NCBI GenBank assembly: GCA_016806645.1
Contig: JACSYO010002159.1
Span: 12,294,827 to 12,358,826 of the forward strand
Length of the DNA stretch: 64,000 bases
From: Ophiodon elongatus
Taxonomy: Eukaryota > Chordata > Actinopteri > Perciformes > Hexagrammidae
Direction of reading: 5' to 3'
In this document: one piece after another, positions 1 through 12,089 of the stretch
Layout of the letters: each line of letters begins with the position of its first letter
How positions within the stretch are numbered: position 1 is the first letter of the stretch
Made by a program: the position numbers and the translations under genes
The notes under the pieces: generated by a model
The model's input: only the letters and a program-made list of their open reading frames with translations
Databases searched by the model: none
What the model was told of the DNA's origin: nothing

Positions 1-425
1 TGCGGAGTCACAGGGAGCCGTGACCTTGAGCTGTGAGCAGAGAGAAAGTCAACACAAATCCATCGAGTCTGGACGTGGATTCGCAGGGGCCCCTTTGTCC
101 TGCGTATGTGTGCACTCATTGGCACATGATGTTTTTCTCAAAAAGGATCAGACAGAACACCAAATGAATTATTGTGAAAGCCCAGGATTTTGCACAGCAC
201 CACTAAGAAATACAAAAATGTGTGCTTTTATCATCGTCTGCCTTTAATTGATATTCATGAATGCAGCATTTCATAAAGAACAAAAATATTTGGTCCAACG
301 GGAAACATTTAAATTAATTTAAAGTATGAATAACTGTTATACCAATACAGTTAATAAGTACTGTTGTGTGTTTGTGATCAATTTAGGCACAGCACATTCT
401 TCTGTTTTATCCTGCAGGTATGATT

Positions 426-427
<2 letters not shown>

Positions 428-477
<50 letters not shown>
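428..477. repeat. (TG)n microsatellite
   Basis: About 25 uninterrupted TG units. On the minus strand it encodes a run of alternating Thr/His, which explains the open frame at 337-639; that frame is not a gene. Long pure AC/GT arrays are the commonest microsatellite class in teleost genomes. Confidence 0.97.
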
Positions 478-478
<1 letters not shown>

Positions 479-1105
479 CTTACATAAATGCTCAGAATGA
501 TTCTGCAAACCCCAAAACTACACACAAAATATACACCACAATACCTGTGGGACATGAATCTTTGAATCCATGTAAGTAGAATAACAACACTTTCTCTGAG
601 GAGACTGATGGACTGCATTAAAAAGAGATGTGATTCCATCTGGACTGATGGATTGACCCGAATACAAACCTACGAAAAAGAGACTGGAGATGTATTTGAG
701 CCATTGAACTGTGTTTATTCTGTCGGTGCATATATTAAACCTTATCCTTCACTAATGTGTGAAATTTAGCAAAAGCTCATGGCTCATCCACAAACTTAAC
801 ATTTATAATCCCCTGCAGAGCCTTTGGCAGGTAAAACTTTACATGGGCTGACACCCACAGAATCCTCCATTTAAATTCTAGTCCAAATGCCAGATTTCAT
901 ACCATATATATCAGGTTGAATTGTGCATTAATATAAAAATACGTTTCTGTTTAACTGTACAGCTATAAATCTGACCTATATCTAGAGAAGCCTCATTTTG
1001 ATACACCCAATGTTGCCAATTCAACTTCTCAACTTAACTTTGTTGTTCCCAAGTGAAAATAGCCACCCCCAAAAAAGCATAGACTTGAAACATCCAGTAG
1101 GACAC

Positions 1106-1122
1106 ATAAAATAAAATAAAAT
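1106..1122 (+). repeat. Short (ATAAA)n run
   Basis: Three to four tandem ATAAA-type units in AT-rich DNA. Simple low-complexity sequence. Confidence 0.6.
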
Positions 1123-2519
1123 GCATAAAATATATAATGAAAAAAGACAACTTACAATAAAACATTTTTATCAGGGAACATACAGTATAATAAAACATTT
1201 TTTTTATATTTACAGTTGGGCTCTAAACCTTTTGAGCCGAATTGTCACCACTATCCCAGAGCTGGATGTCATGGAAGAGAGGTTTGTCGTTGATTGAAGT
1301 GGGTTCTTTTTTCTCTCCTAGAAGGGGAGGGAAGAAGGGGCTTTTTACCTGTCTACAACCCTTGCAGCTAGTTGCTTTTCCTTTCGTCTCAGTCTGTAAC
1401 CTGGGGGTGGGGGTGGTAGGGGAGGTTGCATCAGTTCCTTGTGTTATCCGCAATAAAGAAAATGTGAGATTTGAACAATTGAACAAACCATTTACCCCTC
1501 CACAAAGGAGAAGCTTGCTTGCAGATTGTCCTCCTAAAGTAAGTTGATCTTCAACTGCATCAGACAACAATACTGACACTTCAAGTATCTTAAGGTTTGA
1601 CAGCCAGGGAGACTGACATATCAATATTGGGGTTAAGTGGAAAAATGAAAATGGTTATTTTTTGGACTCTTAATGAGGCCGTATTGTTAAATGTCTTCTT
1701 CAATTGTATCTCCTTTGTCAAGGTCTTCAAATGGAGTTTGTTTATGCTCTAAAACTCCCCCTGAACAACAGCTGCATGCTTGCAATGCCTCTCACACACC
1801 CTCTCGATGTCCTCTCCACAAACCTTCAAAAGAAGCGATTGGAGAGATCCATCATAAAAATGAAACACCACGTCATATCATGTTGCTTAATCTCTGTATT
1901 TTCACATCTGCAACTATTTATCATCTTGATTATTAAAGGAAATTGATCACTGAAAGCAGCTGCTGAGTAAATGCGCTGGTGTATCTTTGCCCGGGTAGTC
2001 CCACCATAATGCTCCGGCTACGTGATACCACCACCACACTGTGCCTATTTAAATGTATGTCTTTTGTGGCAGCTGGCCTGAGCTCTGACACTTGGAGCAA
2101 ATTCCCTGCGGTATGTTTTAATACAAGAGAGCAGATCCACGCAGCCTGTAGCTGCTCACTTATGAATAGGCCATGCTGGGATTGTACAATCATCAGTCTG
2201 GGGCCTGAACTCGGGTTAAACCAGTAGTAATGATGGATTCATTGTCTCATGGAGCTGCTTCCAGTCATCACAGAATGAGTGTTTTTCATGCTGGGATATT
2301 TTGTGAGACAGTGTTTTTTTTCTTCCTCTTTCTTTTATTCTCTACCCTGGTAGCAATGAGAAATGATGTACAGTCAGGCTCGCTGCTGGGCGATTACTTC
2401 CCTGGGAAATGTCGCTCATTTTATGAATTGCATATGAATATGTGCAGGGAGGCTGATTATGATTTATGGTAGATTGGGAAGCCACAGCTGTGAGCCCATG
2501 CAAATACAGTAGGAATAAG

Positions 2520-2622
2520 ATGCAGATTTCTGTGTTTTTTGCCACTTTCTTAATAATACTTCTTCTAAGTTGAGACAAGAAAGTACATTTGCATATTTTA
2601 CAAAACGTCAAACTATTCCTTT
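2520..2622 (+). mobile_element. Fragment of a teleost foldback interspersed repeat
   Basis: The stretch running from an ACTTCTTCTAAG motif, through a GACAAGAAAG motif, to a GTCAAACTATTCCTTTA end (2606-2622) matches, as I recall it, the outer end of a repeat family common in fish. That end carries a CTTCTC-rich part, then AAGAAAGCGAATAAGCG, then a TGTCAAACTATTCCTTTAA terminus. Related ends occur at 20605-20765 and in the two-armed copy at 60019-60411. Only the outer end is present; the left border is approximate. The class (foldback or non-autonomous DNA transposon) is inferred. Confidence 0.5.
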
Positions 2623-3728
2623 ACGTACATCACAGTACTAAGTAGTTGATTCCTAGATATCTGCTTATCTCTAAAGGGGAAAAAAGACAAAACAAAGGAA
2701 ATGGTGGATATTTATTTGTGCTGACATATGTACAAATAATACTGCTTGGAGAAGCGTTCCATACATCACCAAAATGAATTTTGTCTCATCATTTGCTGAG
2801 ATTTCCAACCATTCATCTGTGTGAGTTATGGACCTTCTTTAGTAGTGGATCTGTGCTACCTCAACCTTCACCTCACTTATATCCTAAACCCACTGTGCAG
2901 TGCTTTTGGTTTTGCCCATCTGAGCGTGTAGTGTAGTGACACATCCACTGGGAAAGCAGACATGAGGTTAAAGCAATTCACCATGGAAGAAACTGGAGCC
3001 TGCTTTGGCACCGGTGACGAATGGGCAGAGACAAGCATGGATACCAGATGGCAGTGAATCTGTAATTACAATTCTCTGGTGCAAAATGAGACACTGGTGG
3101 AATGAAATCTTACTGCGGCTTCACATATCCTGCGTGTAGAAGTCTTTGTTTACTTGGCAGAGGGTTCCACAGTCATCCTGGTTTCTTTGAGGTGCACGTC
3201 TCTTGTTTTCAGTGTTTACTGAGGAGTTGAAATGTTGAGCAAAGGCCACTCGGCACCATCGGACTGCAGCACTGTTGGTGTTGGTGTCCGCCAGTGTCTT
3301 TGTGGCATGGTAATTACCAGCCTAATCAAAATTGAAGAATGAAGATGGAAAAAGACGGTTGAACTGAATTTTAAATAGGATGAGCCTATAATAGCTCCCA
3401 AATGGAGAGCCGGGTCTGTGCTTGGCCCAGAGGGACTCACCTGTGATTTACCCTACTTACGTCTGTATGTGACACAGTGGCATTGTGGCATCGCTCGCCC
3501 CCTCCCCTGTGACCTCGGATGCTCCCTCTTCCGTAGGAGGCTGCATAATTGTCTAATTAAATGGCGAGACAACAGCCCCAGCATACCTCATTAAAGACAT
3601 CGCTCCATCAACTCCCGCCTTTCTATTTCTTTTAAAGAACCCTCCTCATCCTGGCAGGAAAGGTCAAACAAAGAAAAGTATAGGAGATGGTTGCCTGTCC
3701 CTCTGGCATCCCTAAATTATTCTTATTG

Positions 3729-3753
3729 TATATAGTCATTTTATGACTATATA
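3729..3753. other. Perfect 11-bp inverted repeat with 3-base loop
   Basis: Arms at 3729-3739 (TATATAGTCAT) and 3743-3753 (ATGACTATATA) are exact reverse complements around TTT. It lies in AT-rich DNA with no nearby open frame, so an RNA function is not implied. It could be a chance cruciform-prone site. Confidence 0.8.
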
Positions 3754-6700
3754 AAATAAAAGGGCTTCTCCACATTTATTCCTAATTTTTGAGTGTCCAG
3801 AGAGAATTTTGGTAACTTAGATCAGCTTCATTGATAATGACCCATAAACAAGCAAACAAATTATGGCAGCACAGAGCAGGATAAAAGGAAGCTTCTTCTT
3901 TTTTCAAATAAGAAATGTTTTTCATGATAAAATACATTATGGTATCTCTGTGTTAAGTGTGCAGCTACCCTGCAAATAAAGTGAAGGCAGTCATCTTTTT
4001 TAGTATTAATGAGGCATGCACCATTGAATAATTTCAACAGATAAATGATCCAGGTTTGAGCTGCTTATAAATGAGGCTAGTTGAGCAAAAGGTTCCCATG
4101 TGAATTCCCAGTGCTCAGAATGTAGTGAAATAATTAACTCAGCGATATTATATCTCAAATGCATTATAAAATAGTTCAGGCACGTCCATATTCATACCAG
4201 GTGAGGTTTTCTAAAATACTTTTACAGATCATTTTAGCATGTTATACATGTATTTTAATATTTCTTTCATCAGCGTACATTATAATTGTGTTCATACTTA
4301 GAATTAAGTGCACTTGCTTTATTGCCAAAGATAATTTAATTTAATAAAATGTTGCATGGTATCATTTTGTTTAAGACAGACTGCATCTAGAAAACATTTA
4401 GCATTTGAAAGCTGCATTTGCTCGGTTTGGCATAATCTGAAATCATACACACCTCTCTTAAACCACATGTGTGTGAGAGAGCATGAACATGCATCAGTAT
4501 AAATGTGGTTGGTGTCTTCATGGTTGTGGTTACAAATGGGCCCCTGCCAATTTCTGAGCCAAATTTATCTTGTCTTTCTCTATCCAGCTGATGCTAAATG
4601 TAACCTTTCCAAGTCCAATTATTTATGAAGTCTCCAAACACGTCTGCCTGCTTCCTTTCCCTCTGGTTCCCCCCACATACGTATATCATAAATATTTGAG
4701 ATGAGAGATATTGGAGGTTAAGATATGTCCCATCTGAAATGTCAATGGCTCCTTCAGTAGCCAACATGCTGTTGACAGAGCACCAAACCACTTTGTTTGG
4801 GATAAGAGACTCTATCACCAGTGTTGTTTAATCTCCTGGCCCGACATGAACATGACTGCCCTGAATATACTCACACAGGATCAGTTTGTTCCTACAGGTG
4901 TCTCGCACGCTTGAGAGAACGAAAGGCAATTTTTTGTCAGTCAATTTTCAAAGTGGCTCTGTAACCGTCATAAGAGTCAAATAATCTGGCTGACATCCAA
5001 TCTACTCATAATCTAGATTTAATAGATTTTGTGTCAAGGTCTAAAAGAAGCCACTTTAATTTAGTTTTTGGGTCTTCAGGGAGCGCAAATAATCTTGTCA
5101 TTTTGGAGTGACAGCTTGAGACAGTGGACTGTGTTAACCGCACTTGAGTAGTGTTGCTTTATAAAGTGTGTTTTGCAGTTTGGAGCGACGTGTCTGTGGC
5201 CAAAGACGGTTCTAAAATTGACGAAAATAATCAGGTGTCTCTCTCAGGGGGCATCACTGAGATGGACATGCAGCACAAGCTGGCGTCGTGCCATGTTATT
5301 ATCAGTTCAACCCTGGCTTCACTTTCCTACTTAGAAAGGTAGACTTAAAAGAAATAAACTTTCTGTCGCAAGTTCTTCCATGACAGACTTTTTTAAGTGA
5401 CATCCAATAAAAGCCTTATTCAATACTGCCACTTCTCTACCTTTCATGTACTTTACCAGAAAATGAATCGAGTTCCTTGAGCCCGAGGTAAATTTATATT
5501 AGTTTCCCCACAACCACTTTGAAATGAGAATAATATGCATCCTGTGTAACAGTCTGCACACTAAACAACTAAATTTAAGATTTAAAGCTGACTTATGTTA
5601 ATAATTTTTGTTTATGTATTTACCCCGGATGTTGATGGATGATTGGGGCTTTGCTGCTTTAGTCTATGAATAATTCATCACAGGAAGAATATGTTTCAGA
5701 AGTTGGCTCCTTGGCAACAATAATTACTTAAGGAATTGTTGTGTAGAGTGTTGTCTAATTAAACTGGAAGCAGCGATCAGTTCAGGTGATACGATGATGC
5801 TAATCAGCTGAGCAGATGTGTCACCAGGTCAGCACAAAGTCCAGCTTGTGTCAAACAAACAATAGTTTATAAGATTAAAGGGATTGCACCCTGCATGTCT
5901 TGACATTTTCATTACTACACTGGGAAAAAAAGGCCATTTACATAAAGCCTATAATGTGACAGCTTTTTGGCTTGATTTTATAATCCACTGACGGGAGGAT
6001 AATAACGTCTCTGAAGCTGCTTCGCTCTTTCTCATATGATTGTGCATATGAATATCTTTGGGTTCTGGACTGTTGTTCGGACAATACAAGACATTTGAAG
6101 AAATCCCCTTCGGCTATGTTTTTGTATTAGCTGACATTTCATAGCAATATATCAACTAATAGAATTACTGAAAATAATTGTCAATATCATCCCTCGTCTT
6201 CTGGCATGAAATCACTTATTTAAAACATACTCTCTTTGTTGTTAACATACACATCATATACTGTGGCTTCTACACGGGAGACCTTTGGGAGATAGTTCAT
6301 GAGTTATCAATATTGCTTCATAGAAAGTCTGGGACATATCTAAAAATTCGGTCACTGGCCCTTTTACCCTTTGAACCTGCTGCTGGACAGAATGCAGATA
6401 GATGCATAAAGGCCAATAGAGGGAGCCCAATAGCTATTTGTCCCCTCGCTGAGACAGGGCAAGGGGGTACCACCACAATTTGCTTACATGCAAAATGGTT
6501 TAACGACTTAATAAAAGCCAAATTAAGTTCACCAAGTTAGATGCAGGTAGGCAGTAACGGACAGCTGAGTTTCACTTCTCGTGGTATATCTCAGGCTTTC
6601 TGACGTCCGTTAACGAGAAGCTGTTTGCTGGCCTTTGTGGGGACGAACTGAAAGCAAGGTGGAGGGCTTTGAAATGCAGGGTCTGTCCCAGGCAGCAGAT

Positions 6701-7562
6701 GGGTGGTGGTGGTGGAGGGTGTGTGGAGTCAGAGACAGCTGTGGTCCGTCATTTCTTTCCAGAGGTTTCCAGGCAGCTATTGGAACCTGTCAGCTGGTTT
6801 GCTTCAGCTCCAGAAAAGGAGACGAAGGGTCTCAGGGGGACAGCCGGCTTTTCTGTTACTGCGACCTTTTTAACCACTGCTGTGGTTTACCCCACTGTCA
6901 CACTCTGCTGCGTCCCAGACCCCAGTCCACAATAGTCATAAGGTGGCTCTTTACACGTCCTTTAAAGATTAATGACATTGAACGATCGTTCATTGTAAAA
7001 GATGATTTGGAGATGATGGGACTCAAATATTGTATCCATAAGAAGTGAAACAGGATTTTACAACAGATAGCTATAATGTATATTTCCCTGATATTGCACA
7101 ATCTATCTGTTAAAGGAAACAGTGCTCCCTCCTAATATTAGTTTTGTAGTGATTTGATCCACCCGGCCCTGGGATGATCGATGGACTCAATACATTTAAT
7201 TAAGTCAAGGATTTATTTTGTGATTTTGTTATGAGTTGCTGTGTTCAGCCCGGCTCTGAGGCTACACAGGTCTGCTGTTAAACACCACACAGAACAGTTG
7301 TTTGAGTTTGAAGGGCTCAGAAATATTACTTCAATAAATATTTGATGAAGTGCTATCGAGTCATTACACTGTAAGTAATATGTGCACGTGTTCATTAGGC
7401 TGCCGCCGAGTATCCATGTTTAGTATGCTTTGTTTACAGTGGAGGGTCACATATGGGGAAACACATGAATATGGAGCAGGTAGCCTCCGCTCGTCTCCGA
7501 GCTTTGCACAGATGCTCGTCCTGTATTCTGCACACACACCTACTGTACATGCAGCTCAGGCC

Positions 7563-7566
<4 letters not shown>

Positions 7567-7608
<42 letters not shown>
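7567..7608. repeat. (CA)n microsatellite
   Basis: About 20 CA units, some 135 bases upstream of the exon acceptor at 7742. It produces the Thr/His run in the frame at 7350-7622, which is not a gene. CA arrays close to a 3' splice site can bind hnRNP L and modulate exon inclusion; that is known for other genes and only a possibility here. Confidence 0.96.
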
Positions 7609-7610
<2 letters not shown>

Positions 7611-7741
7611 CCCTTTCTTTAATTAAAGCAATTAAAGTAGGTTTGGAGACCTGCATACATACCCATGATTGAAAGAGATATTTCACTGTTATCTTTTATT
7701 ACTTCTTGGTAAAATATAAAACCTTATTGTGTCTCCTACAG

Positions 7742-7852
7742 GATGTAAGCCTGGATACAATCTCAGACATCACCTCCCGACTCATAGAAAGGCATCTTCT
7801 CGGGGGGAAAATGGCAAAGAGCAACATGAAGGAGGTGTTGAACACCGGGGAG
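7742..7852 (+). CDS. Internal coding exon of an unidentified gene
   Basis: This is the only piece of host coding sequence I can support. A 3' splice site (pyrimidine-rich tract at about 7724-7739, then CAG ending at 7741) precedes an open 111-bp segment, followed by a strong 5' splice site GAG|GTGAGT at 7853. The exon is 37 codons, starts and ends in phase 0, and could be skipped without a frameshift. The peptide begins DVSLDTISDITSRL, contains IERHLLGGKM and ends KEVLNTGE. It looks amphipathic and helical in the first half and has no Cys, no membrane segment and no motif I recognise. If the downstream intron were retained, the frame would run on to a stop at 8066-8068. The flanking exons are not visible; large introns are implied. 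The gene symbol is left empty because I could not place the peptide in a family. Confidence 0.75.
7742..7852 (+). promoter_or_regulatory. Splice acceptor and donor pair of the exon
   Basis: The acceptor reads ..TTATTGTGTCTCCTACAG|GATG with the AG at 7740-7741. The donor reads GAG|GTGAGTGT with GT at 7853-7854. Both fit the vertebrate U2-type consensus closely and define the exon borders independently of any protein match. No better donor for the same frame is seen in the next 200 bases. Confidence 0.75.
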
Positions 7853-10800
7853 GTGAGTGTCTTTCCGTGTGTGCTTTCCTGCATCCCCGAGTGTCTGTAT
7901 ATTTGTTTGTACAGCTGTGGCTTGAAAGTGAAAAAAGGGGGTGGTCTGCTCCAGGAGAGCGTTGCTGGCTCTGCCCTGCAGCATTTGGCACAAAGGGCCC
8001 ACTCCTATTATGCATGCTGGCGGTATCTGTGGGAGATAAGGTCAGGTCCTGCTTATGAAACATGCTAAAGGTTTGCACGGGAACCTCCCCACTCAACTTC
8101 TCTTTTTTTATTTTGAAGCATTTCATTCTCTCCATGCTAGTACTTCATTATCACCACACCTCCCGTCTGCATTTATATGAATAGACAGACTCAAAATCAT
8201 TTCATCATATCAGATCAGTCACCTGCAACAGTAACCTTCAACATTTGCATGAAAGAAAGTTTAAAATAATCCAAGGGCATGTAAAAGTGATACTGTTAAT
8301 TAGGACTGTTATGGTGAAATATTGCGCCGGTGCCAGGAATGTACCCTGCTGGAGCATAGCTGGTTCTTTGTTTACATCCCTGGGCTTTGAGTGTGGCCGG
8401 GAGGCATGGCAAGTGGAATTCACTCAGGTGATGGGTTTAGTACAAGCGGATGCAGAGGGGGGGGTCTCTCCTCCCCGCTGACTCTCCTCGCCGGCTCTGG
8501 CATTAAGTCAGCCCTGCTCTGTACCAGCCGACAGCACGACAGCTGTTTCCTATGACTAGGGGAAAAACACATTGATTCACTTCCTCGGTTGGCCTCATTT
8601 GGGAAGAGATGGAGTGTGGCCAAAATATTCTCCACCTGCGCTGAGACGTGGACAGTAGAAAAAGGTCAGCAGCGGAGAGAAGAATGGAGGGGAAGCACAG
8701 CTTTAAATGACACAAGCAATATTTCAGCTATAAATGGATTTTAACCTTTTCCCATTGTGGGAGATGAAACTTGGTGCTTTTTAGTAGTTTTTTATGGCCT
8801 GGAAGGGTAAAACCCTTTTACTTATGTGGTCAAAATTGAGTTTTGGCCTGAATCTGACTCTTTTTACTGGACTATATACTCAGTTGCCAGTTTCTTAGGT
8901 ACAGCCAAGCAAACCTAATCAGTTAAATACAATCCTGCAATAAATGTAATGTTTTAGGGAGGTGGTGATTCAACTTAATGGCCATTTTGGAGGTTGAAGT
9001 TTGTGTTGCAGTTGAATTGTATTACGTCATACTGACAGGTGTTACTATTATTTACTCCATCCTCATTTGTATAGATGAGATGGAAATAATAATATTACAA
9101 TATTTTAACATTACAAGATAATAGCGATATCATAACAATATCAAAATAGCTTTTAAGTTAAATAAACACCTCTCTAAAATGGGACCAAACTAAACATCAC
9201 TTATTTGGCCATTGAGTGTATGTTTTACTTCATAAAAAAAAAAAAACTTTCAAATTTGAAGTAACTACAAAATTAGCTAAAAAACAAGCCAAACTGCAGT
9301 AACTGCACTCTTGAGTGGGTAATCTGAACATTTTATCATGATAAGAGGAAGAAGTGGAACCAGAAAGCAGCCTCACTACGACTGTGTTTCGGGAAGAAAA
9401 TGTTCTTACACCCAGACATTAACATTTATCCTGCTGTCCTTGGTATTGATTCACCAAGTGAACTCTCATCTGACAGCCACCCTCTTTTTGTAAGTGCTGT
9501 GAAGGCTTTTGAAAAGCCTCGGCGCTTTACTCAATACCTGTCCAGTACCTAAGCACAGTCATATGCAATCATAGTTAATGCAAGTTATGACAAGTCATTG
9601 TAAGGATGTAATAGATAAAACAGATTTATTATTTTCCCCCAAGGGCAAATTTGTTTTCACAGCTTGTACATGCAGGCTGTAAAAGCACTGATACAAGAAT
9701 AACCTGATAGCACACAAACAAGGTAACACACTTGAAATACAGACATATGTATCCTAGAATTATTTGATTTACCTTTTTATTCCTGCTGCTGTGGTCTCTA
9801 TCAGCTATCTAAATATAATTTTCTGGAGATGATAAAACAAATTTATCAAAACAAATACTTGTCATATCATACAGTTTAAATCACTAGTAAAAGAGATGGT
9901 GCTGGTGGTACGATCAATAGTTCTCTCATGCTACTTCAAACATCGATCCTCTCCTTTGAGATTTAATTAGTTCCTGAATATGCTCAGTGTAACATGAATA
10001 TTGTGGTATAGCTATTGAACGCCGGGAAGATCTATACTGCATTTGTTCAGGGATCAATTATGAATGTTGTAATTCGCTATTGATGTAATTGATCGATTTA
10101 TCTAATTATAGTGGAGACAGTTGTCAGCCCTTTTTACTGTGCAGCTCAATGAGCGGCTCATCAGTGAGGCGTCTTCAGGAGTAACAATAAGCCGACTCCT
10201 CTCGCTTCTCATTTACAGCGTACCCTATGTATGTATAGTTATATATTTATTTAAATGATTCACATGCATGGGAATTCATAGGGTTCATGAAGTATACTAT
10301 GTGGACTACACTCTATTCATACATCACCACCCACCTACATACACAGCAAGTTAATGTGTTGTCTATTCTTTTTTACCTCAGAACATGGTATCACTGAATT
10401 GATAGCGGTTTTCTGTCCATACTTTGATAATATTATGTGAAAGAGTTTATGCTATTATAATCAAGTGACACTACTCTCTAAGATTAATATATATTTCTTT
10501 ACCCACCTATGGACGAGCGTAGATTCCAATGACGTATGCATCTAAGAGTTACTGGCAATAGCTGCAATTTTTAATATCCTTTGCCAGAGATTGAATTGCA
10601 TATGACATCTGCTTTTCCCTCTTGATATTGTCCCTACAATTTCCTGTAATAGGTTTTTGAGTCTGTTGTGCTATTGTTTTTTACAACATACTCACAAAAC
10701 TGTAGTTCAAACCCTTTTCACAAGCATAGATTCGTTACATTTGAGCAACTACAGACTTGTCTCCAAACTTTTCTTTTACTCAGACTTTTCAAAAAGATGG

Positions 10801-11927
10801 TTTCAAATCATCTCGTATCTTTCATCATGAGATTAGTCTGGTGACCTTTTTGCAGCGTTTTGACATATAGATTATATGTGTTTATCACAAATAACACTGC
10901 ATTGATTCTTCTCATACCTATCATCTAAAACATCGTTGATTGGTTTAAGGGTCTCCCTGTCTATCAGCATCCATCACCCAATACCCACCGAGTCTCTCAA
11001 GCATTAGTTTTCCCTGTATGCTCTAATGTATAAGATACATAGCGAAAAAAGCTTATTGGCAGAACCTGTATGTGTTAGGGGTTATCAATGCATCCAGTGC
11101 CAACAAAGATGAAAAAATATTAACACAATTTAAATTTGAATTTAGTTGAACCGCCACCAGAGGACTGTAAAATGGAATGCAAATTTACTAGTTTAATTAC
11201 ATCTAGTGAAACTACTCCCCCAACACTGCCAGTACACCAGCCGCTCGCTGAGTGAACCAGCTTCCTGTTCTCCCACAGCTAATTAAATTACACTGATGGG
11301 AAAACAATGCAAAATTACAAACAAATTGAACAGAACCAACCAAATAGATTAAATAGAACATGGCAGATACATTTCAGATAGAACCCGCACCTTCGTTATT
11401 GGCTCAGTGATCATGCTAATCACATGTAATGGCTGTTGAGACACAATTCTTTATTTTTCTTTTATGAAAACAAACTGTATTCTCAAGAATTAAAGCAAAT
11501 GTCATTTTAGGATATATGGACTTTCGCTGGGGGATGCCTCCAGCAATTACAATTTGAGAACTTAAAAACGCAATTTAATTATCTTTCTGTGAGTCATTAT
11601 CGTTGTTGTAAAAATCTGCAGGACGTCTTACATCTCTTGTAAAACATCTTGCTAATCTACTTGATGCATGATCTAATTATTTCATTATCTTTCGAACACT
11701 ATGGTTTACATTTCTTTTGATAAACCACATATGTCTGCCTCATATGGACAGCTGCTCACTACACAATAAAAGGCTCATTCTGCTCCAGGTACATTTGACA
11801 CATCCTCACACCGTTGAGGAGATTGGTAGCTGGTAGCTGCCAAGTCTTCCTCTACTGGTCAGTTTTGGAGGTGAAGTTCCTAGAAGGCTCCCTCTGTGGT
11901 CAATAAAACTTGTTGAACAAAAACAAC

Positions 11928-11929
<2 letters not shown>

Positions 11930-11976
<47 letters not shown>
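11930..11976. repeat. (TA)n microsatellite
   Basis: About 23 TA units followed directly by a short CACACA run. It generates Tyr/Ile-alternating frames on both strands (11806-12138 and 11910-12212), which are not genes. Confidence 0.96.
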
Positions 11977-11984
<8 letters not shown>

Positions 11985-12063
11985 AATTCAAATATAAACA
12001 CAAAAAACGCCCCTGAGGTAGTGCCTGATACGATAGGTGTTCCCAGGACCATATTTTGCCATA

Positions 12064-12089
12064 ATCACACACACACAAACACACACACA
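12064..12089. repeat. Interrupted (CA)n tract
   Basis: Two short CA arrays separated by an AA interruption, 90 bases after the TA array. Simple repeat. Confidence 0.8.

Larger units (their letters stand above)
1..7741. other. Non-coding stretch upstream of the exon
   Basis: No supportable gene is seen here. Open frames are short, lack recognisable domains and overlap on both strands. The longest (minus strand 1223-1624, 133 codons) and one at 6635-7048 have no motif I recognise. The stretch contains a (GT)n, a small hairpin, a foldback-repeat fragment and a (CA)n, listed separately. Given the phase-0 acceptor at 7742, the part nearest the exon should be intron. How far upstream the intron extends cannot be told. 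Confidence 0.7.

Noticed and set aside
337..639. Minus-strand frame with a long Thr/His run
   Set aside because: Product of the (GT)n microsatellite; no domain or splice support.
1223..1624. 133-codon minus-strand frame, among the longer non-transposon frames
   Set aside because: No recognisable motif, overlapped by an opposite-strand frame, ordinary composition; likely chance.
6635..7048. 137-codon plus-strand frame
   Set aside because: Overlaps another plus-strand frame, has no domain and no supporting splice sites.
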